Below, one piece after another: positions 37,721 through 50,085 of a stretch of DNA of 64,000 nucleotides; the first letter of the stretch is position 1, and every line of letters starts with the position of its first letter. The DNA is from Siphonodentalium dalli (lineage: Eukaryota > Mollusca > Scaphopoda > Gadilida > Siphonodentaliidae): NCBI GenBank assembly GCA_032622095.1, contig CP136063.1, positions 27,654,987 through 27,718,986 on the forward strand, in the 5' to 3' direction. The notes below the pieces were generated by a model. It made no database searches. It worked only from the letters and a program-made list of their open reading frames with translations, and was not told the DNA's origin. The position numbers and the translations under genes were made by a program.

Positions 37721-38004
37721 TACAAAGAGTTAATCCACCTTTAAGCGACTAGACACAGGACACTTAGTTAATGCCAAAAGGCATGCCACGTATCTTCCGT
37801 TTTCAAATCAAGTAAGAAACTGTTGTGAATGAAGACATAAATATGATCGGATTGTTTTATTTTCCATCCATCATTTACTGTGAACTTTCTGACTTCGTAA
37901 TTTATTTTACTGATATTGTCATCAATTGTATTACAATACATATAGCTGCAAAAAAATATATGCAAGGAAATAATTATGAGTTACTGTCATACCCTGTTAT
38001 TTTC

Positions 38005-39548
38005 TTGCTGCAAAGTTGCCACCCATGGAAACAGCCATAGTTCACCCTCTTCTCGAGAAATCCGGTGCTGACCTTGTTTTAAAGAACTTCCGACCCGTCA
38101 GCAACCTATCCTTCATTTCTAAATTGTGTGAAAAGGCAGTGATAGACCAACTCATTCGGCGGCACAGCGAACAACATGCATCTCTTCCAATAAACACTTC
38201 TGCTTTTCACCAACACCATTCAACTGAAACCGCGCTGCTTAGAGTCCAAAATGATATTCTCTGCAGCATGGAAACAAGAAAGGTCACTCTGCTTGTGCTA
38301 CTAGATTTTAGCGCTGCTTTCGACACCGGCCGCCATGATATTCTTCTAGATACTCTACAATCTGACTTTGGTGTTCGCGGCACTGCAGCTATATGGTTGA
38401 AATCTTACCTCGCGAACCGATCACAGCAAATATCCATTAATGGCTCAACGTCTACAAATTTCACCATCGAGTGCGGAGTTCCACAAGGAAGTTGTCTTGG
38501 ACCCGTGCTGTTCTTATTCTACATTTCGAAATTATTCTCAGTTGTTGAAAGTCACCTCCCCGATGTTCACGGCTATGCAGATGATACCCAAATCTACTTT
38601 TCATTTCGACCGACAGAGAGAGGCGAAACTAAAGCACATCAAATAGTGGAGAACTGTATTGTGGACATTATATCGTGGATGATTACCAATCGACGCATGA
38701 TAAATGACGATAAGACTGAATTCATAATCATTGGTTCTCGACAACAACTTCAGAAAGTGAATATCAGGTCAATTCATGTGGGAGACGCCGACATACCAAC
38801 AAAGGACACTGTTCGCAACATGGGATCGTATTTTGACACAAACATGACAATGGACAACCATATCTCTAATATGTGTAAAAAGGCGTTCAGAGGTTTATAC
38901 AAAATCCGACAAATTAGACAATACCTCGATGTAGACTCAACTAAGACATTGGTCCATGCTTTTGTCTCGTCACACTTAGATTACTGTAATTCTGTACTGT
39001 ATGCACCACCGGATTACCAGTGTGATCGCCTGCAAAAAGTGCTATATACTGTGGCGCGAACTGTGTCACACACTCCTCGGCATGAACATGTAACTCCAGT
39101 TCTCAAGCAATTACACTGGCTGCCAGTGGAGTATCGAATCATGCTCAAAATTATTTTGCTTGTATTCAAATCTCGTAATAACATGTCACCATTGTATATA
39201 CAGGATATGATCAAAGACAGAAATGTGTGTACATATGAATTACGATCTGATAGTAGTACATTCCTTTCAACAAACAGAAAACGTTTGGCGATAGGGCATT
39301 TTCATTTGCAGGTCCACATCTATGGAATAGCATTCCACCTCACTTGAAAATATTCACTGATTTAAATAAGTTTAAGACCGGCCTCAAAACATATCTCTTT
39401 GATGTAGCATTTAATTCCTAGATATATGTGCATGTACATGTATTATGCTGATTAGGCAATGAGCTCGATGTAACGTAAAGCGCCGTTGAATATGTACTCA
39501 TAATATTGAGCGATATACAAATTAAGTATTGTATTGTATTGTATTGAG
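38005..39548 (+). mobile_element. CR1/L2-like LINE, 5' truncated, with ATTGT tail
   Basis: A + strand non-LTR retrotransposon starts just before the reverse transcriptase and runs to its true 3' end. After the ORF2 stop the 3' UTR carries GTAAAGCGCCGTTGA and a GCGATATACAAATT-like motif, close to the GCGCTATATAAAT box typical of L2/CR1-group tails. It ends in about four ATTGT units (39,524-39,547). The 5' truncation near 38,005 fits incomplete reverse transcription. Confidence 0.9.
38016..39420 (+). pseudogene. LINE ORF2 C-terminal half (reverse transcriptase)
   Basis: An open frame of 443 codons carries the RT domain: LKNFRPVSNLSFISKLCEK, then HSTETALLRVQNDIL, VLLDFSAAFDTGRHD, CGVPQGSCLGPVLFLFY, and catalytic YADDTQIYFSF around residue 190. 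The post-RT region includes VSSHLDYCNSVLYAPP and LKQLHWLPVEYRIMLKI. Near 39,295 the frame is lost by one base: the conserved ending FSFAGPHLWNSIPPHLKIF continues in another frame to a TAG at about 39,420. The family normally has an endonuclease and ORF1 upstream; both are absent. The YADD motif is intact, so apart from truncation and one shift the copy is fairly young. Confidence 0.9.
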
Positions 39549-42500
39549 ACCCCGTATGAAGTTTTCTTGCGTTGTGGATTTGGCTCTGTTCGTGGGGCTG
39601 TGGTGTATATTGCGTTACCAAATATGCAAAGTGCATGCGGGGACATAGGACTTAGCTGGGTCAATATTTTTGTCCCGAAGCTATTGTAGATCGGTTGATT
39701 GGCCGTGATACGGGAACAATAAACAATAAAGAGTCCTTATAGGTATTGATAACTTTATATTTGTATAGGTCTCTCTCGATAAGCACAATATATAAGTGAA
39801 TGGACAGAGGTGTTGGAGGTAGCAAGGTTCCCGGATAACTGAAGTCCCCGCTACAGAGAACGGGTAGTTATTCCAATTTATGGTGTACCATGCGTCCAAA
39901 TAAGGTCTGAGATATCATGATACCCTTGGACATGACGTGTGTTATTATAGTGACTACTATAGAATGACACTGGCTTTATCCTCCATGTCTATGTCGCCCA
40001 TGTATTTTGCTTATATATATATATACAATTAATTCTAGCAATTACAATCGCCGGGGAAAGGAAGTTTATACTAGATCCTGGAAACATAACAAACTCTATC
40101 TATTATTCTATATATTTTGATGTACTATCGGACAAACTCGCCTCACTCAAAATTTTCAAGTATTGTAAATTGAAATGTGGTTAAATCCGAGTGTACATAA
40201 GATAGATGAATCTAGGACGTATAATTGCGAGTCGCGAACCTGAACAAAAAATCAACATACACAGACAATCAACATCAAATGAAAATAGAGTTTGTTACAC
40301 ACGGGGAGTCTGCTAAGCAGTATGTCACTAGGTCACTGGAGCATCATCGAATAGTTATTTATCCAAGTGGCTGAGATTGAAGTCCGGCAGGTGAATCTAA
40401 CGTGAGATCAATGTCCAATGCAGAATCTGCAAACGAGTCTATCCATGGCCGGGCAATCAAAACTGCATGTAACGTTCGAGTGTGCGAAGTAAAGAAATCT
40501 CACATGAAATGCAGTTACTATTGACCGCATCAATCAAGGAAGATAAATGTTACTGTCCGTGCAGTGTGAGTAAACGATATACACTCCAGCTGGCAAGTCA
40601 GCGTCCATCGTCCAGGTGTACACAGCAGGTCAACGTTCTTAATGATAGAACGGTACAACAAGTTGAATATGCAAATGTTTGTGGTATAGGAATATTGTCA
40701 ACAACGGCATCTAAGATAGTTGGTACCTGGTCGCTGGTAGCAAGAAACGTTGAAGCAATGACGTAACGTGTAATGAGCGATGCAAATGTATCATCATTCT
40801 GCAGTTGCAATCAAATGTAGCAACATCAACACCAGCGATACTCGGAAACGACCCGGTAGCATATGCGTTATTCAGGTAATAATCTAAGGAGCTATGTCTG
40901 TGGCAGTGGTGATATGACGACTGTGTATGAGACGTCGAACGAGGAAACTCAGCAACGAGTATTCATTTTGGACAGTCGGTTGAATAGATATGTCCGATAA
41001 GATCGTGAGGACAGCGTCATGAACGATCAATGATGAAAGGCAGTGTCGCTAGATGTGGTTGCAAAACCAATTTCTGGTCAGGTCTGCGTGTCTAGTATGT
41101 CAGCACGGTGCATATTGGAATTTGAATGGTCTATCCCGTGCGACGTCATTAGATTGACTTTCAGTAACAGCCATTTATCGTGTTTGGCGAAACCAAAGAG
41201 TTCGACGTAAATGACGCGAAATCTGAATAATGTGTTTGTGACAAGGACACAATAAACCCACGTTAGCTAATAAGCATCTGGAACCAAGACATGCCAAAAT
41301 TGCATTGTCAGAGATTTGAACGTGTTCGTAGAGCATTTTTGTAATAGGTAAAGAAAATGGTCATGCAATAAATGAGGGACATGCACATTAGGAAGGTTGG
41401 GTATATGATCAATAACATGTGACCCTATGATTTAAAAACAATTATGTCTTGAATCCTGACATTAAGGGAACGCTATACATATCACCCTAGATTTCCCTAA
41501 AGTGGAATTTGAGATGAAGACAATTACTGTGTCAAAACCAAACATCCCTGTTGCGACTACATGTATAATGAAACAACCATGTATTTATTTGTTGTGAAAT
41601 TACTGTTAAAAATCTGGTCAATATCGTCCACCATTCCAGTAAAATTAGAACCAATGTATGATTTCGATTTCGTTAGAATGATCACAGCTATTTATGAACA
41701 ATCACGTGATAATGAAATACCACATAAATAGTATTATTTGTGTGTTTGGTATATACCATCTACGACCATTCTGATTTAATTATTCTTAGCATTCCATTAC
41801 CAACATCAGGGTGTCCCTGCACATCACTAGTCAAACCAGGAAAACGAGGGTTTGCACACAGCTCGATCTCCGCTATACCTATTCATTATATCTGGGCAAT
41901 GCTTTGTCTGCGGACAAATTGGATGCTAACAATGCATGATTAATAATGATTAATGACAAACGATTCCGATCATTACAGATACGGTTGATTGGTGTACTGT
42001 ATGTATAGGCAGTTGGAACCTCATCGGTGCTTACCTATATGGTAATCCACATAACACGCATTATCTGATTTGGGAGTCTCTGCATACCACATGTTGTTCA
42101 GTACCAGTGTACAAGATTAACAGCTAAACGGGATATACATAGACCCGTTGACAAGACATATAAATAAAATTGAACCTCATGCTTTATGTACAAAAAATTT
42201 GGCATTTGTTGCCGGCACTTTATGTAACCGTGCGGTGGCAAAAGGTCGGATACATTTAAGTTATACACGTGGAGACTACGAATATCAAGACTATGATTTA
42301 AATCATGTATGTGTTATATAGTTCTTTGTTTATCAGTGCTATTCCTTTGGTATACGGAAGTTTAACGTTCAGGATTGTGTTATGCGTTGTTTGTTATATC
42401 CTATCAATAGGATGTATATTTAGTTCCTTGCAAACTTGATTCATATGTCCATTTTTAAACCCCATCCCATTATCTTAAATCAGGATTAAACAACATGAAT

Positions 42501-42973
42501 GTCGGCTTGTGACCTCATCTAAAAACGTCATCACGACAGTCTCGGCCCGCTTGTCGGGTATCGCAAACGCCTCGACATTTTTAGTCAGACAACAAATAAA
42601 AGTTAAAATATATTTGTTATTGGACATTGTTGTTTCAAACAGTCCTTGTATATTGGTGCTTATGGTCGCAAAAAGAAAAAGGAGGTCGATCCATTCCTTG
42701 TATTGGAGCTTTCTGTTGTGATAAATTCCTCACTTTACAAATCATACAAGCGTGAAAAATAATTATGTATATCTTTATACATATATGGCCAATAATATTT
42801 AAGTTTTGTTGTTGCAAAAGTCTTAACTGTGGAAAAATGTCCTGCTAGATTCATGATATTGTTTGAGTACAGCTTGTCGAATACTGACGGGAATAAATAA
42901 ACGTATATCCGGATCTTCTTCGTGATTACTGATGAAGTAAGGACATCTTTTATGACGATATATATATATGTGT
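39549..42973. other. Gene-poor stretch between LINE and satellite array 2
   Basis: About 3.4 kb with no recognised gene. Short open frames (for example 40,482-40,766 and 42,509-42,721) show no domain, splice support or paralogue here. Short TA runs occur near 40,010 and 42,958, the latter immediately before the satellite. Confidence 0.55.
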
Positions 42974-44268
42974 GGATTATCTGTTCTGGAGACCATAATT
43001 AAACAGCGATATGTATCCTGGAGTTCTCATGACGGGCAATGATTATCTGTTCTGGAGATCATTATTAAAAAGCGATATGTAACCTGGATTTCGCATGACG
43101 GAAAATGATTAACTGTTCGGGAGACCATAATTAAACAGCGATATGTATCCTGGAGTTATCATGACGGGCAATGATTATCTGCTCTGGAGACCATCATTAA
43201 GCAGCGATATGTATCCTGGAGTTTTCATGACGGGCAACTATTTTCTGTTCTGGAGGCCATAATTAAACATCGATGTCTAACCTGGAGTTCTCATGGCGCG
43301 AAATGATTATCTGTTCTGGAGATCATAATTAAACATCGATATATATCCTGGAGTTTTCATGATGGGCAATGATTATCTGTTATGGAGATCATAATTAACC
43401 AGTGATATGTATCCTAGAGTTCTCATGACGGGCAATGATTATCTGTTCTGGAGACCATAACTAAACATCGATATTTATCCTGGAGTTCTCATGGTGGGCA
43501 GTGATTATCTGTTCTGGAGATCATAATTAAACATCGCTATGTATCCTGGAGTTGTCACGACGGGCAATGGTTATCTGTTCTGGAGATCATAATTAAACAT
43601 CGATATTTAACCTGTAATTCTCATGACGGGCAATCATTATCTGTTTTGGAGATCATACTTAAACAGCGATATTTAACCTGTAATTCTCATGACGGGCAAT
43701 CATTATCTGTTTTGGAGATCACAATTAAACAGCAATATGTTTCCTGGAGTTATCATGGCGGACAATGGTTATCTGTTCTGGAGACCATCATTAAAGATCG
43801 ATATGTATCCTGGAGTTGTCACGACGGGCAATGATTATCTGTTCTGGAGATCATAATTAAACATCGATATGTATACTGGAGTTGTCACGACGGGCAATAT
43901 TTATCTGTTCTGGAGATCATAAGTAGACATCGATATTTATCCTGAAGATCTCCAGAGCAAAGATTATCTGTTCTGGAGATCATACTTAAACAGCGATATT
44001 TAACTTGTAATTCTCATGACGGGCAATCATTATCTGGAGCTCTCATGGTGGGCAATGATTATCTGTTCTGGACACCATCATTAAAGATCGATATGTATCC
44101 TGGAGTTATCACGACGGGCAATGGTTATCTGTTCTAGAGATCATAATTAAACATCGATATGTATCCTGGAGCTCTCATGACGGGCAATGATTATGTGTTC
44201 TGGAGACCATAATTAAACCGCGATATGTATCCTGGAGTTCTCATGGTGGGCAATGCTTATCTGTTCTG
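42974..44268. repeat. Satellite array 2, first segment
   Basis: About 20 monomers of the 66 bp satellite seen at 1-10,950, here mostly the AACAGCGATATGTATCCTGG or CATCGATATGTATCCTGG subtype. It begins directly after a TA run and is cut at GTTCTG (44,263-44,268) by the TIR element. The array continues at 48,785. Confidence 0.97.
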
Positions 44269-44653
44269 TGAGGTATGTAATTTGGTGAGATAATCACATA
44301 AGAGCTTCGCGCGGATTGGTTAACGGCTTGCACCAATGAGCTCTTAGTTATTCATGACGCTCATAAATGACAGACTGACACAATAGAGCTTTACGCGGAT
44401 TGGTCGACAGTTGGCACGCCATAACCCCAGAGCGCCCAGGGTGGGAATTGACACAATGGAGTCTGTCACGGCAAACTACGCCCATACGTGAACGCTCAGA
44501 TTGTCATAGGCGACACGCGCCGTTTGAAATTACTGTCCGAAAAGGGGTCTTATAATAAATGCATAATAAGAATTCAAAGAAATACAAACAAATTTATTTC
44601 ACATAATTATTTAAACATTAAGACATCATACGTGATACACAATAAATGTCACA

Positions 44654-45871
44654 ATGTCGTGTTCTGAAACGCTCACTTCCAGTTCATCTAACTGTTCTAT
44701 ACAACTAGACAATTCTATGTCGAAATCAGCAGTCGACGTTTTCTTTGGAGTCGACGTTGATCGGACAGCGAATGTTTCTGGGACGTCACTGGGTGACTGT
44801 GTGTTGACGTCGCTGTCTTCGCGGTAAGTTCAACTCGTATGAATCCGGATTACTGCCATTTCCTACCAGACTTGTTCCGTCTGATCCAGGAAACACCACG
44901 TGTGAGCACAACAACCGTTTTCATTCTGAGGACCCGTCGCAAACAAGTGGATTCTTTGTTCGGCCAAGATACACAAAAAACATGTTGTTATGGGCGATGC
45001 TTGTGTATACTTCAGGCCATCAGTTGGGAGTTGTGAGTGTAAATATATGTATGATGGTCAGTGTGATTTGTTATTAAATCTTGATAACAAGCACATGGTA
45101 TACTATGGATGGTTATATAATATTCTCCATTACAGTTTTCAGACTCGATATCCGCTCGCAGCTGGCCATCGTTCATCGAAGCAGACAATGACAACTTGCG
45201 GTGGGTCTGGAATAACGGACTATAATATTCTACGGAGATCATACAATGCCTTTATTAGACTTCTTGATGTGGATTACTATGATGCATTCTCGTGTGAATT
45301 ATGTGGTCCTGATGTCGATTGTGTGATCATGGATGCTGTGATGATGGGTTGTCGTCGTGATTTAGTTACCGCATTTAGCCAGGAGGTTGAAACTTCTTCG
45401 ATGCCAGTCATTAAGGGCAGTTCTCGGAACGATAGAATTTTGGTTACACGTGCCAAGGCTCGACGTCTGCTTTCAAAATATACGTGCCTGGAGCGTGGAC
45501 GTTATTCGAAAAAAGTTAGTGAAATGACATCGGCTGATCTTGTGGAAGCCCAACATGTGCCATACTTCAGTTCGGAGGCGATGAACGCATTCGATCGTTA
45601 TTGCGTAATGTAATCGACGGAAATTTTAATCTTACAGATCCATCTAACCAGCAAGATTTAGGTTTCACAATGAAGACATGCCCTTTGTTAAAAGACATTC
45701 TGAAGAGTACGATATGCAGACGTATAAAAGTGACACTATAATAAGAGATACAAACAGCCAAGTAGTAGAACAGGCAAATAGTGGGCTCCGCCGAATACAA
45801 ACTCAACTAACGTATATGGCACGCAGCAGTTTTCCTTGCCATCAGGAACACGGAGAAGGCAGTCAGAAATA
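44654..45871 (+). pseudogene. KDZ-like transposase gene, frameshifted and internally deleted
   Basis: Model: exon 1 at 44,654-44,823 starts MSCSETLTSSSSNCSIQLDN and ends before GTAAGTTC. A 46 bp intron ends at TTCCTACCAG (44,869). Exon 2 continues in frame as RLVPSDPGNTTCEHNNRFHS, which supports the splice. Near 44,945 the frame shifts to KWILCSAKIHKKHVV, GSCECKYMYDGQCDLLLNLD, AFSCELCGPDVDCVIMDAVM and MGCRRDLV, ending in TAA at 45,613. A last frame (45,678-45,871) has NSQVVEQANSGLRRIQTQLT, then TAA next to AATAAA. The Cys-pair/YDG/LLD layout and the EQANS ending recall the cysteine-cluster and C-terminal parts of KDZ-type (HMGXB3-like) proteins. The long core normally between them is missing. 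The family call is from memory of motifs and tentative. Confidence 0.5.
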
Positions 45872-46149
45872 AATAAAACTTTTTGTTTTTGTTATTTGTA
45901 TATTTTATTTAAATATAAAATGTTTTCATACATATATATGTAGTTTGTTTGTCAATACACATTACACCACTAATTTGGAACTAGATATAATGTGAGCGCT
46001 GAATGGTCATGTTGTCACTAATGAGATTTGCGCGGTGTGGTGACATAATTACACATATAATGGGTAACGCGGATTAGCAACAATGTATCACATTTCCGCT
46101 TAAAAGCTAAGCTCTATTGTGTAATGTGTTTCCGGCGGTGTAGATACGT

Positions 46150-46410
46150 TTGTCGTGGCCGTAGTATAAGCCATCGAACAATTATCTCCTACAAACCTAA
46201 CTAACACTCATTGTATACCGGCATTCGCCAAAAATTGATAACATGTACACCATTATATATTGACTAACACCAAAATCAAAACATAGGATATCGGGCTCAC
46301 GCCCTAGATGGCTCCTTGGGCGCTGATGGATGTCCTCGGGTGGCAATATACGCTTGTCGTGCCGTAGTATAAGCCGTCGAACAATTATCTCCTCCAAAAT
46401 CAACTAACAC
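46150..46410. repeat. Two direct repeats of ~65 bp, ~200 bp apart
   Basis: 46,143-46,209 (around GTAGTATAAGCCATCGAACA) recurs at 46,337-46,410 (GTAGTATAAGCCGTCGAACA). Both end in ATTATCTCCT and CTAACACT. They lie inside the TIR element between its gene and the nested (AC)n-ended element. Confidence 0.75.
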
Positions 46411-46537
46411 TACTAAATTGACAACACTTCCTTTACAGAAATTGTGTATATATATTCAATATTTTTACAAAATATATTAAAAACAACCCAAAAAAAATCA
46501 CAAAAACCAAAAAAATATTCACTGTATATATATATAC

Positions 46538-47311
46538 TAGAAGATGACCCGACTTCGTCCGGGCTTTGACCTTGAATTGACCATTTTGAGGTGAGGTCAA
46601 ACACCAACACCCCAAAAATGATGGAAATCGGCCCAGCGGATACCGGGAAATTGGCCCAGCGGATACCGGGAAATCGGCCCAGCGGATACCGATTATATAC
46701 CCTATGCATCAAATTTCGTCCGTAAAAATCCGCCAGTTTAACCCGATTTGATTTCCACTCAAGTATATAAACGCGCCTCATATACACACGCTCATTAATT
46801 ATCAAGTTTCAACGTAAAGATAAATTACCATCGGTACCCGATATATCACCAAGACGTCTGAAACAGTCAAATGCATCGGCCGGTTAAGCGTTAACGTGAT
46901 CTAACGTTATGACATCTAACGACGTCATAGAAGTTACGCATTGTTTTTATCCTGATGGAAGATAGTACAACTTCTTCTTGATAATTGAGACATATAACTA
47001 AAACGGATACATACGCATTATATATCGTTGGAAAGATGAAACACGAAAGATTCTCACAGTGTCATTATTATGACTGGCATTTTATTATTCGCGCTGTTTC
47101 GAATCGATTTGTAAGCACCGAACTCAAATGAAAGTCCCGTAACACAGCGTAAAAACAGATTTTACCTCGGCACGTGAAAAGTTGACCTCGGAACTGAAAA
47201 TTAATATGCCTATGTCACTTCCCGACCGATAGTACCCTCACATACGAAGTTTAATCGAAATCGAGTCGGTCGTTTTCGAGTTCATCGCGAACACACACAC
47301 AGACACACCAC

Positions 47312-47342
<31 letters not shown>

Positions 47343-47364
47343 TCTTCCAAAATATATAATAGAT
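46538..47364. mobile_element. (AC)n-ended non-autonomous element, copy 1
   Basis: Starts TAGAAGATGACCCGACTTCG after a TA run. It has internal repeats of ATCGGCCCAGCGGATACCGG (three copies, about 46,627-46,691) and a conserved end reading TCGAGTCGGTCGTTTTCGAG and TTCATCGCGAAC. It ends in an (AC)n tract and AGATCTTCCAAAATATATAA. No coding capacity was recognised. A second copy lies at 53,827-54,736. The (T)CGTTTTCGAGTTCATCGCGA ending is common in short retroelements of invertebrates; the class is not certain. Confidence 0.75.
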
Positions 47365-48784
47365 ACATCCACATATACCATTGTCTACCATCTTACATAT
47401 ACAACCAATAAACTACAACAAGAACATGAAGCTGATTTCACTTACGCCCGCGCCCTGGGAACCCATTCAAACTGGGGGAAAACGCAATCATTTCTATAAC
47501 AGGCACTGCCCGCCACCAATATAATTACAAATTCACTTTCAGAAGCTAGCGCTCATGTCATACACATTCCACTCACCTAACAACATCAACCAAGCGGGAT
47601 CCGGCTTGAAAACCGACCCAGCACTAGCTTGGGGTGGGGCGCAGGAACTACAGACCATAAGTGGTCATAGCTCTCAACGAGTTAGGAACGACATATACCA
47701 AAATATGTTCGTCCCGCTTGCCGCTCTGACATTTCTTCGGGAGTAGGACGGCTCACGGCTCAAGAACACACTGACATGAACTAAATGTATACATAATTTT
47801 AACAAAATAAAGAAATTACCAAAAAAAAATATATAACCAAAACATAATATATTGAATGTAATCATGTAATCATATATATCTCTGTACAAAACCATTCACA
47901 TTGTCAACAATTAAAGTCTATCTTGTACATAATCTTTAGATTTACTTCACTTATCGGAACCCAATTAACTCTGCACATAAAATTGTCAGAGTTTTCACCT
48001 ACGCCCGTGCTATGTGATGTAGGGCGGCCCATCCAGAAACAACGAAATAAACAAAACATACTGTCTCTGCGCATTTGGCTATAGCAGAATAACGGTATGA
48101 TGGCGCATTGAATCACATTGAATCACACGCTCTGCCTTGTGGTTGTTTTTTTAAACAACTAACAAACTAACACGATTTTAAAATTATAACACGGGCCCCG
48201 CTCATTTTTCAGCGCACCAGATGACACGCTCAGCTCAACCATATATTAAAGGGACCCACCGGGTCACTCCTCACACCCCATGTTCCCCAAATAATCCATC
48301 CATTCAATTCAATCAAAGAGACAACATTAATTCAATTGTGTCCGCTTTTGCCGTGTTCAGACATGACTATTTTCTGTGTGCCATATCTCCAACAACAACA
48401 AACCGTGGGGTGAAGGAGAAGATCACTCGATCTTTTCGACCATCCCGGGCGCTTCGCGCCCATCTACTCACTTTATATTATAATGTGTTTCCCAACGCGC
48501 GCAACGTTCATTTGTGTCAGAGCGACCCCATCGTGTTGACGTGCGCGCCTGAAAGTGAAAGCATATCACATTTCCCTTCATGTCCAGAGGCGGTCGTAAT
48601 TAAAGACAGTCGCGCTCATTTAGTAAAATCCCTATAGCAATTTGAGCGTGTATAAACAATAAGGCTCAATGGTGTCTTATTCTCACCCCGGAGCGGCTTC
48701 ATGTAGAACAAAGCTCCTTTGTGGAAGCTATTTACCACTCCGCGTGAAGCTCATTGGTGATAATCGTGCCAAATTACATATATG
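47365..48784. other. Right part of the TIR element
   Basis: A 138-codon frame at 48,221-48,637 (MTRSAQPYIKGTHRVTPHTP at the start) has no recognised domain; it is the longest frame here but I cannot support it as a gene. From about 48,640 the right terminal repeat region begins. Confidence 0.45.
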
Positions 48785-49593
48785 GTTCTGGAGACCATCA
48801 TTAAAGATCAATATGTCTCCTGGAGTTCTCATGGTGGGCAATGATTATCTGTTCTGGAGATCATAATTAAACATCGATATGTATCCTGGAGTTGTCACGA
48901 CGGGCAATGCTTATCTGTTCTGGAGATCATAATTAAACAATGATATGTATCCTGGAGTTCACATTACGGCTAATGATTATCTGTTCTGGAGACCATAATT
49001 AAACATTGATATGTATCCTGGAGTTCACATTACGGCTAATGATTATCTGTTCTGGAGACCATAATTAAACATTGATATGTATCCTGGAGTTCACATTACG
49101 GCTAATGATTATCTGTTCTGGAGATCATAATTAAACATTGATATGTATCCTGGAGTTCACATTACGGCTAATGATTATCTGTTCTGGAGACCATAATTAA
49201 ACATTGATATGTATCCTGGAGTTCACATTACGGCTAATGATTATCTGTTCTGGAGATCATAATTAAACATCGATATGTATCCTGGAGTTGTCACGACGGG
49301 CAATGCTTATCTGTTCTGGAGATCATAATTAAACATCGATATGTATCCTGAAGATCTCCAGAGCAAAGATTATCTGTTCTGGAGATCATACTTAAACAGC
49401 GATATTTAACCTGTAATTCGCATGACGGGCAATCATTATCTGTTTTGGAGATCACAATTAAACAGCAATATGTTTCCTGGAGTTATCATGGCGGACAATG
49501 ATTATCTGTTCTGGAGACCATAACTAAACATCGATATTTATCCTGGAGTTCTCATGGCGGACAATGATTATCGGTTCTGGAGATCATAATTAA
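48785..49593. repeat. Satellite array 2, second segment
   Basis: About 12 monomers continuing the array split by the TIR element. Several consecutive copies share GTTCACATTACGGCTAATGA and are nearly identical to one another, a sign of recent local amplification. It is cut at TTAA (49,590-49,593) by the 492 bp element. Confidence 0.97.
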
Positions 49594-50085
49594 AGGCACG
49601 GGATGCCTTAATTGTCGAAAATATTCATATTTGTTCCAATCACGGTAAACAGAAAAGCATTAAAACGCATACAGTTCCGTTCATATATACCATCACCATC
49701 GCGTAAACAGCATGTTATCATAAAGTCCTATTATATTTTACCTAAGGAAGAGCCTGATTGTGTTACATGAGACAGCACAATGCTACTGGCAAATCACACA
49801 CAAATGGCATAAACGGCATTTATTAGTTCCATATCAAGAATTCACCAACAAAGAACGCTCTTTATGTTTACCATCATAAAAAAACAAACACCAGAAAAGT
49901 AACTTTTTATGCTCTTGCTTACATAACAATGGTCAAACATATGACAATAACGTACTGTTTATGCCATATTTCTTATTTGTATACCGACAAAGTCGGTCTA
50001 CATTTTGATGTTTTTTCTGTTTGTGGAGGTTTTTGACGGTGGAAATATTTTCAAAGGATACCCACCGCCAAGGCCAACCGAACCT
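49594..50085. mobile_element. 492 bp element flanked by duplicated TTAA
   Basis: The satellite word CATAATTAAACATCG is interrupted so that TTAA stands on both sides (49,590-49,593 and 50,086-50,089). The ends read AGGCACGGGATGCCTTAATT and, on the other strand, AGGTTCGGTTGGCCTTGGCG, sharing AGG..CGG..GCCTT, and both contain GAAAATATT further in, so weak inverted ends are likely. No open frame was seen. TTAA duplication is characteristic of piggyBac-type transposition, but the ends do not match the usual CC-starting piggyBac termini. Confidence 0.7.

Larger units (their letters stand above)
35912..38004. other. Gene-poor region with small repeats
   Basis: No supported gene. It has a G-rich stretch at about 36,090-36,220 with GGGGGTTCTCCCCCTGCC, typical of short dispersed invertebrate repeats. 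It also contains the 25 bp tandem duplication at 36,936-36,985 and the repeats at 37,301-37,720. A 104-codon minus frame at 36,993-37,307 has no recognised content. Confidence 0.55.
44269..48784. mobile_element. 4.5 kb TIR DNA transposon inserted in the satellite
   Basis: The satellite word CTGTTCTG is split: GTTCTG stands on the left (44,263-44,268) and again on the right (48,785-48,790), followed by the expected GAGACC. This points to a 6 bp target duplication. The termini are imperfect inverted repeats of about 75 bp: left ATGTAATTTGGTGAGATAAT and right (reverse complement) ATGTAATTTGGCACGATTAT, both continuing to GAGCTTC(G/A)(C)GCGGA(T/G)TGGT. The GCGCGGATTGGT-like word recurs inside (about 44,317, 44,392, 46,069), giving subterminal repeats. 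It carries one broken gene and a nested (AC)n-ended element. Confidence 0.8.

Noticed and set aside
44839-45036. 65-codon frame beginning MNPDYCHFLPDLFRLIQ
   Set aside because: Overlaps the proposed 46 bp intron and the better supported frames of the KDZ-like gene.
46413-46805. 130-codon minus frame
   Set aside because: Lies across the (AC)n-ended element's left end with repeated GRFPGIRWANFPV text from tandem GGCCCAGCGGATACCGG; no sign of coding.
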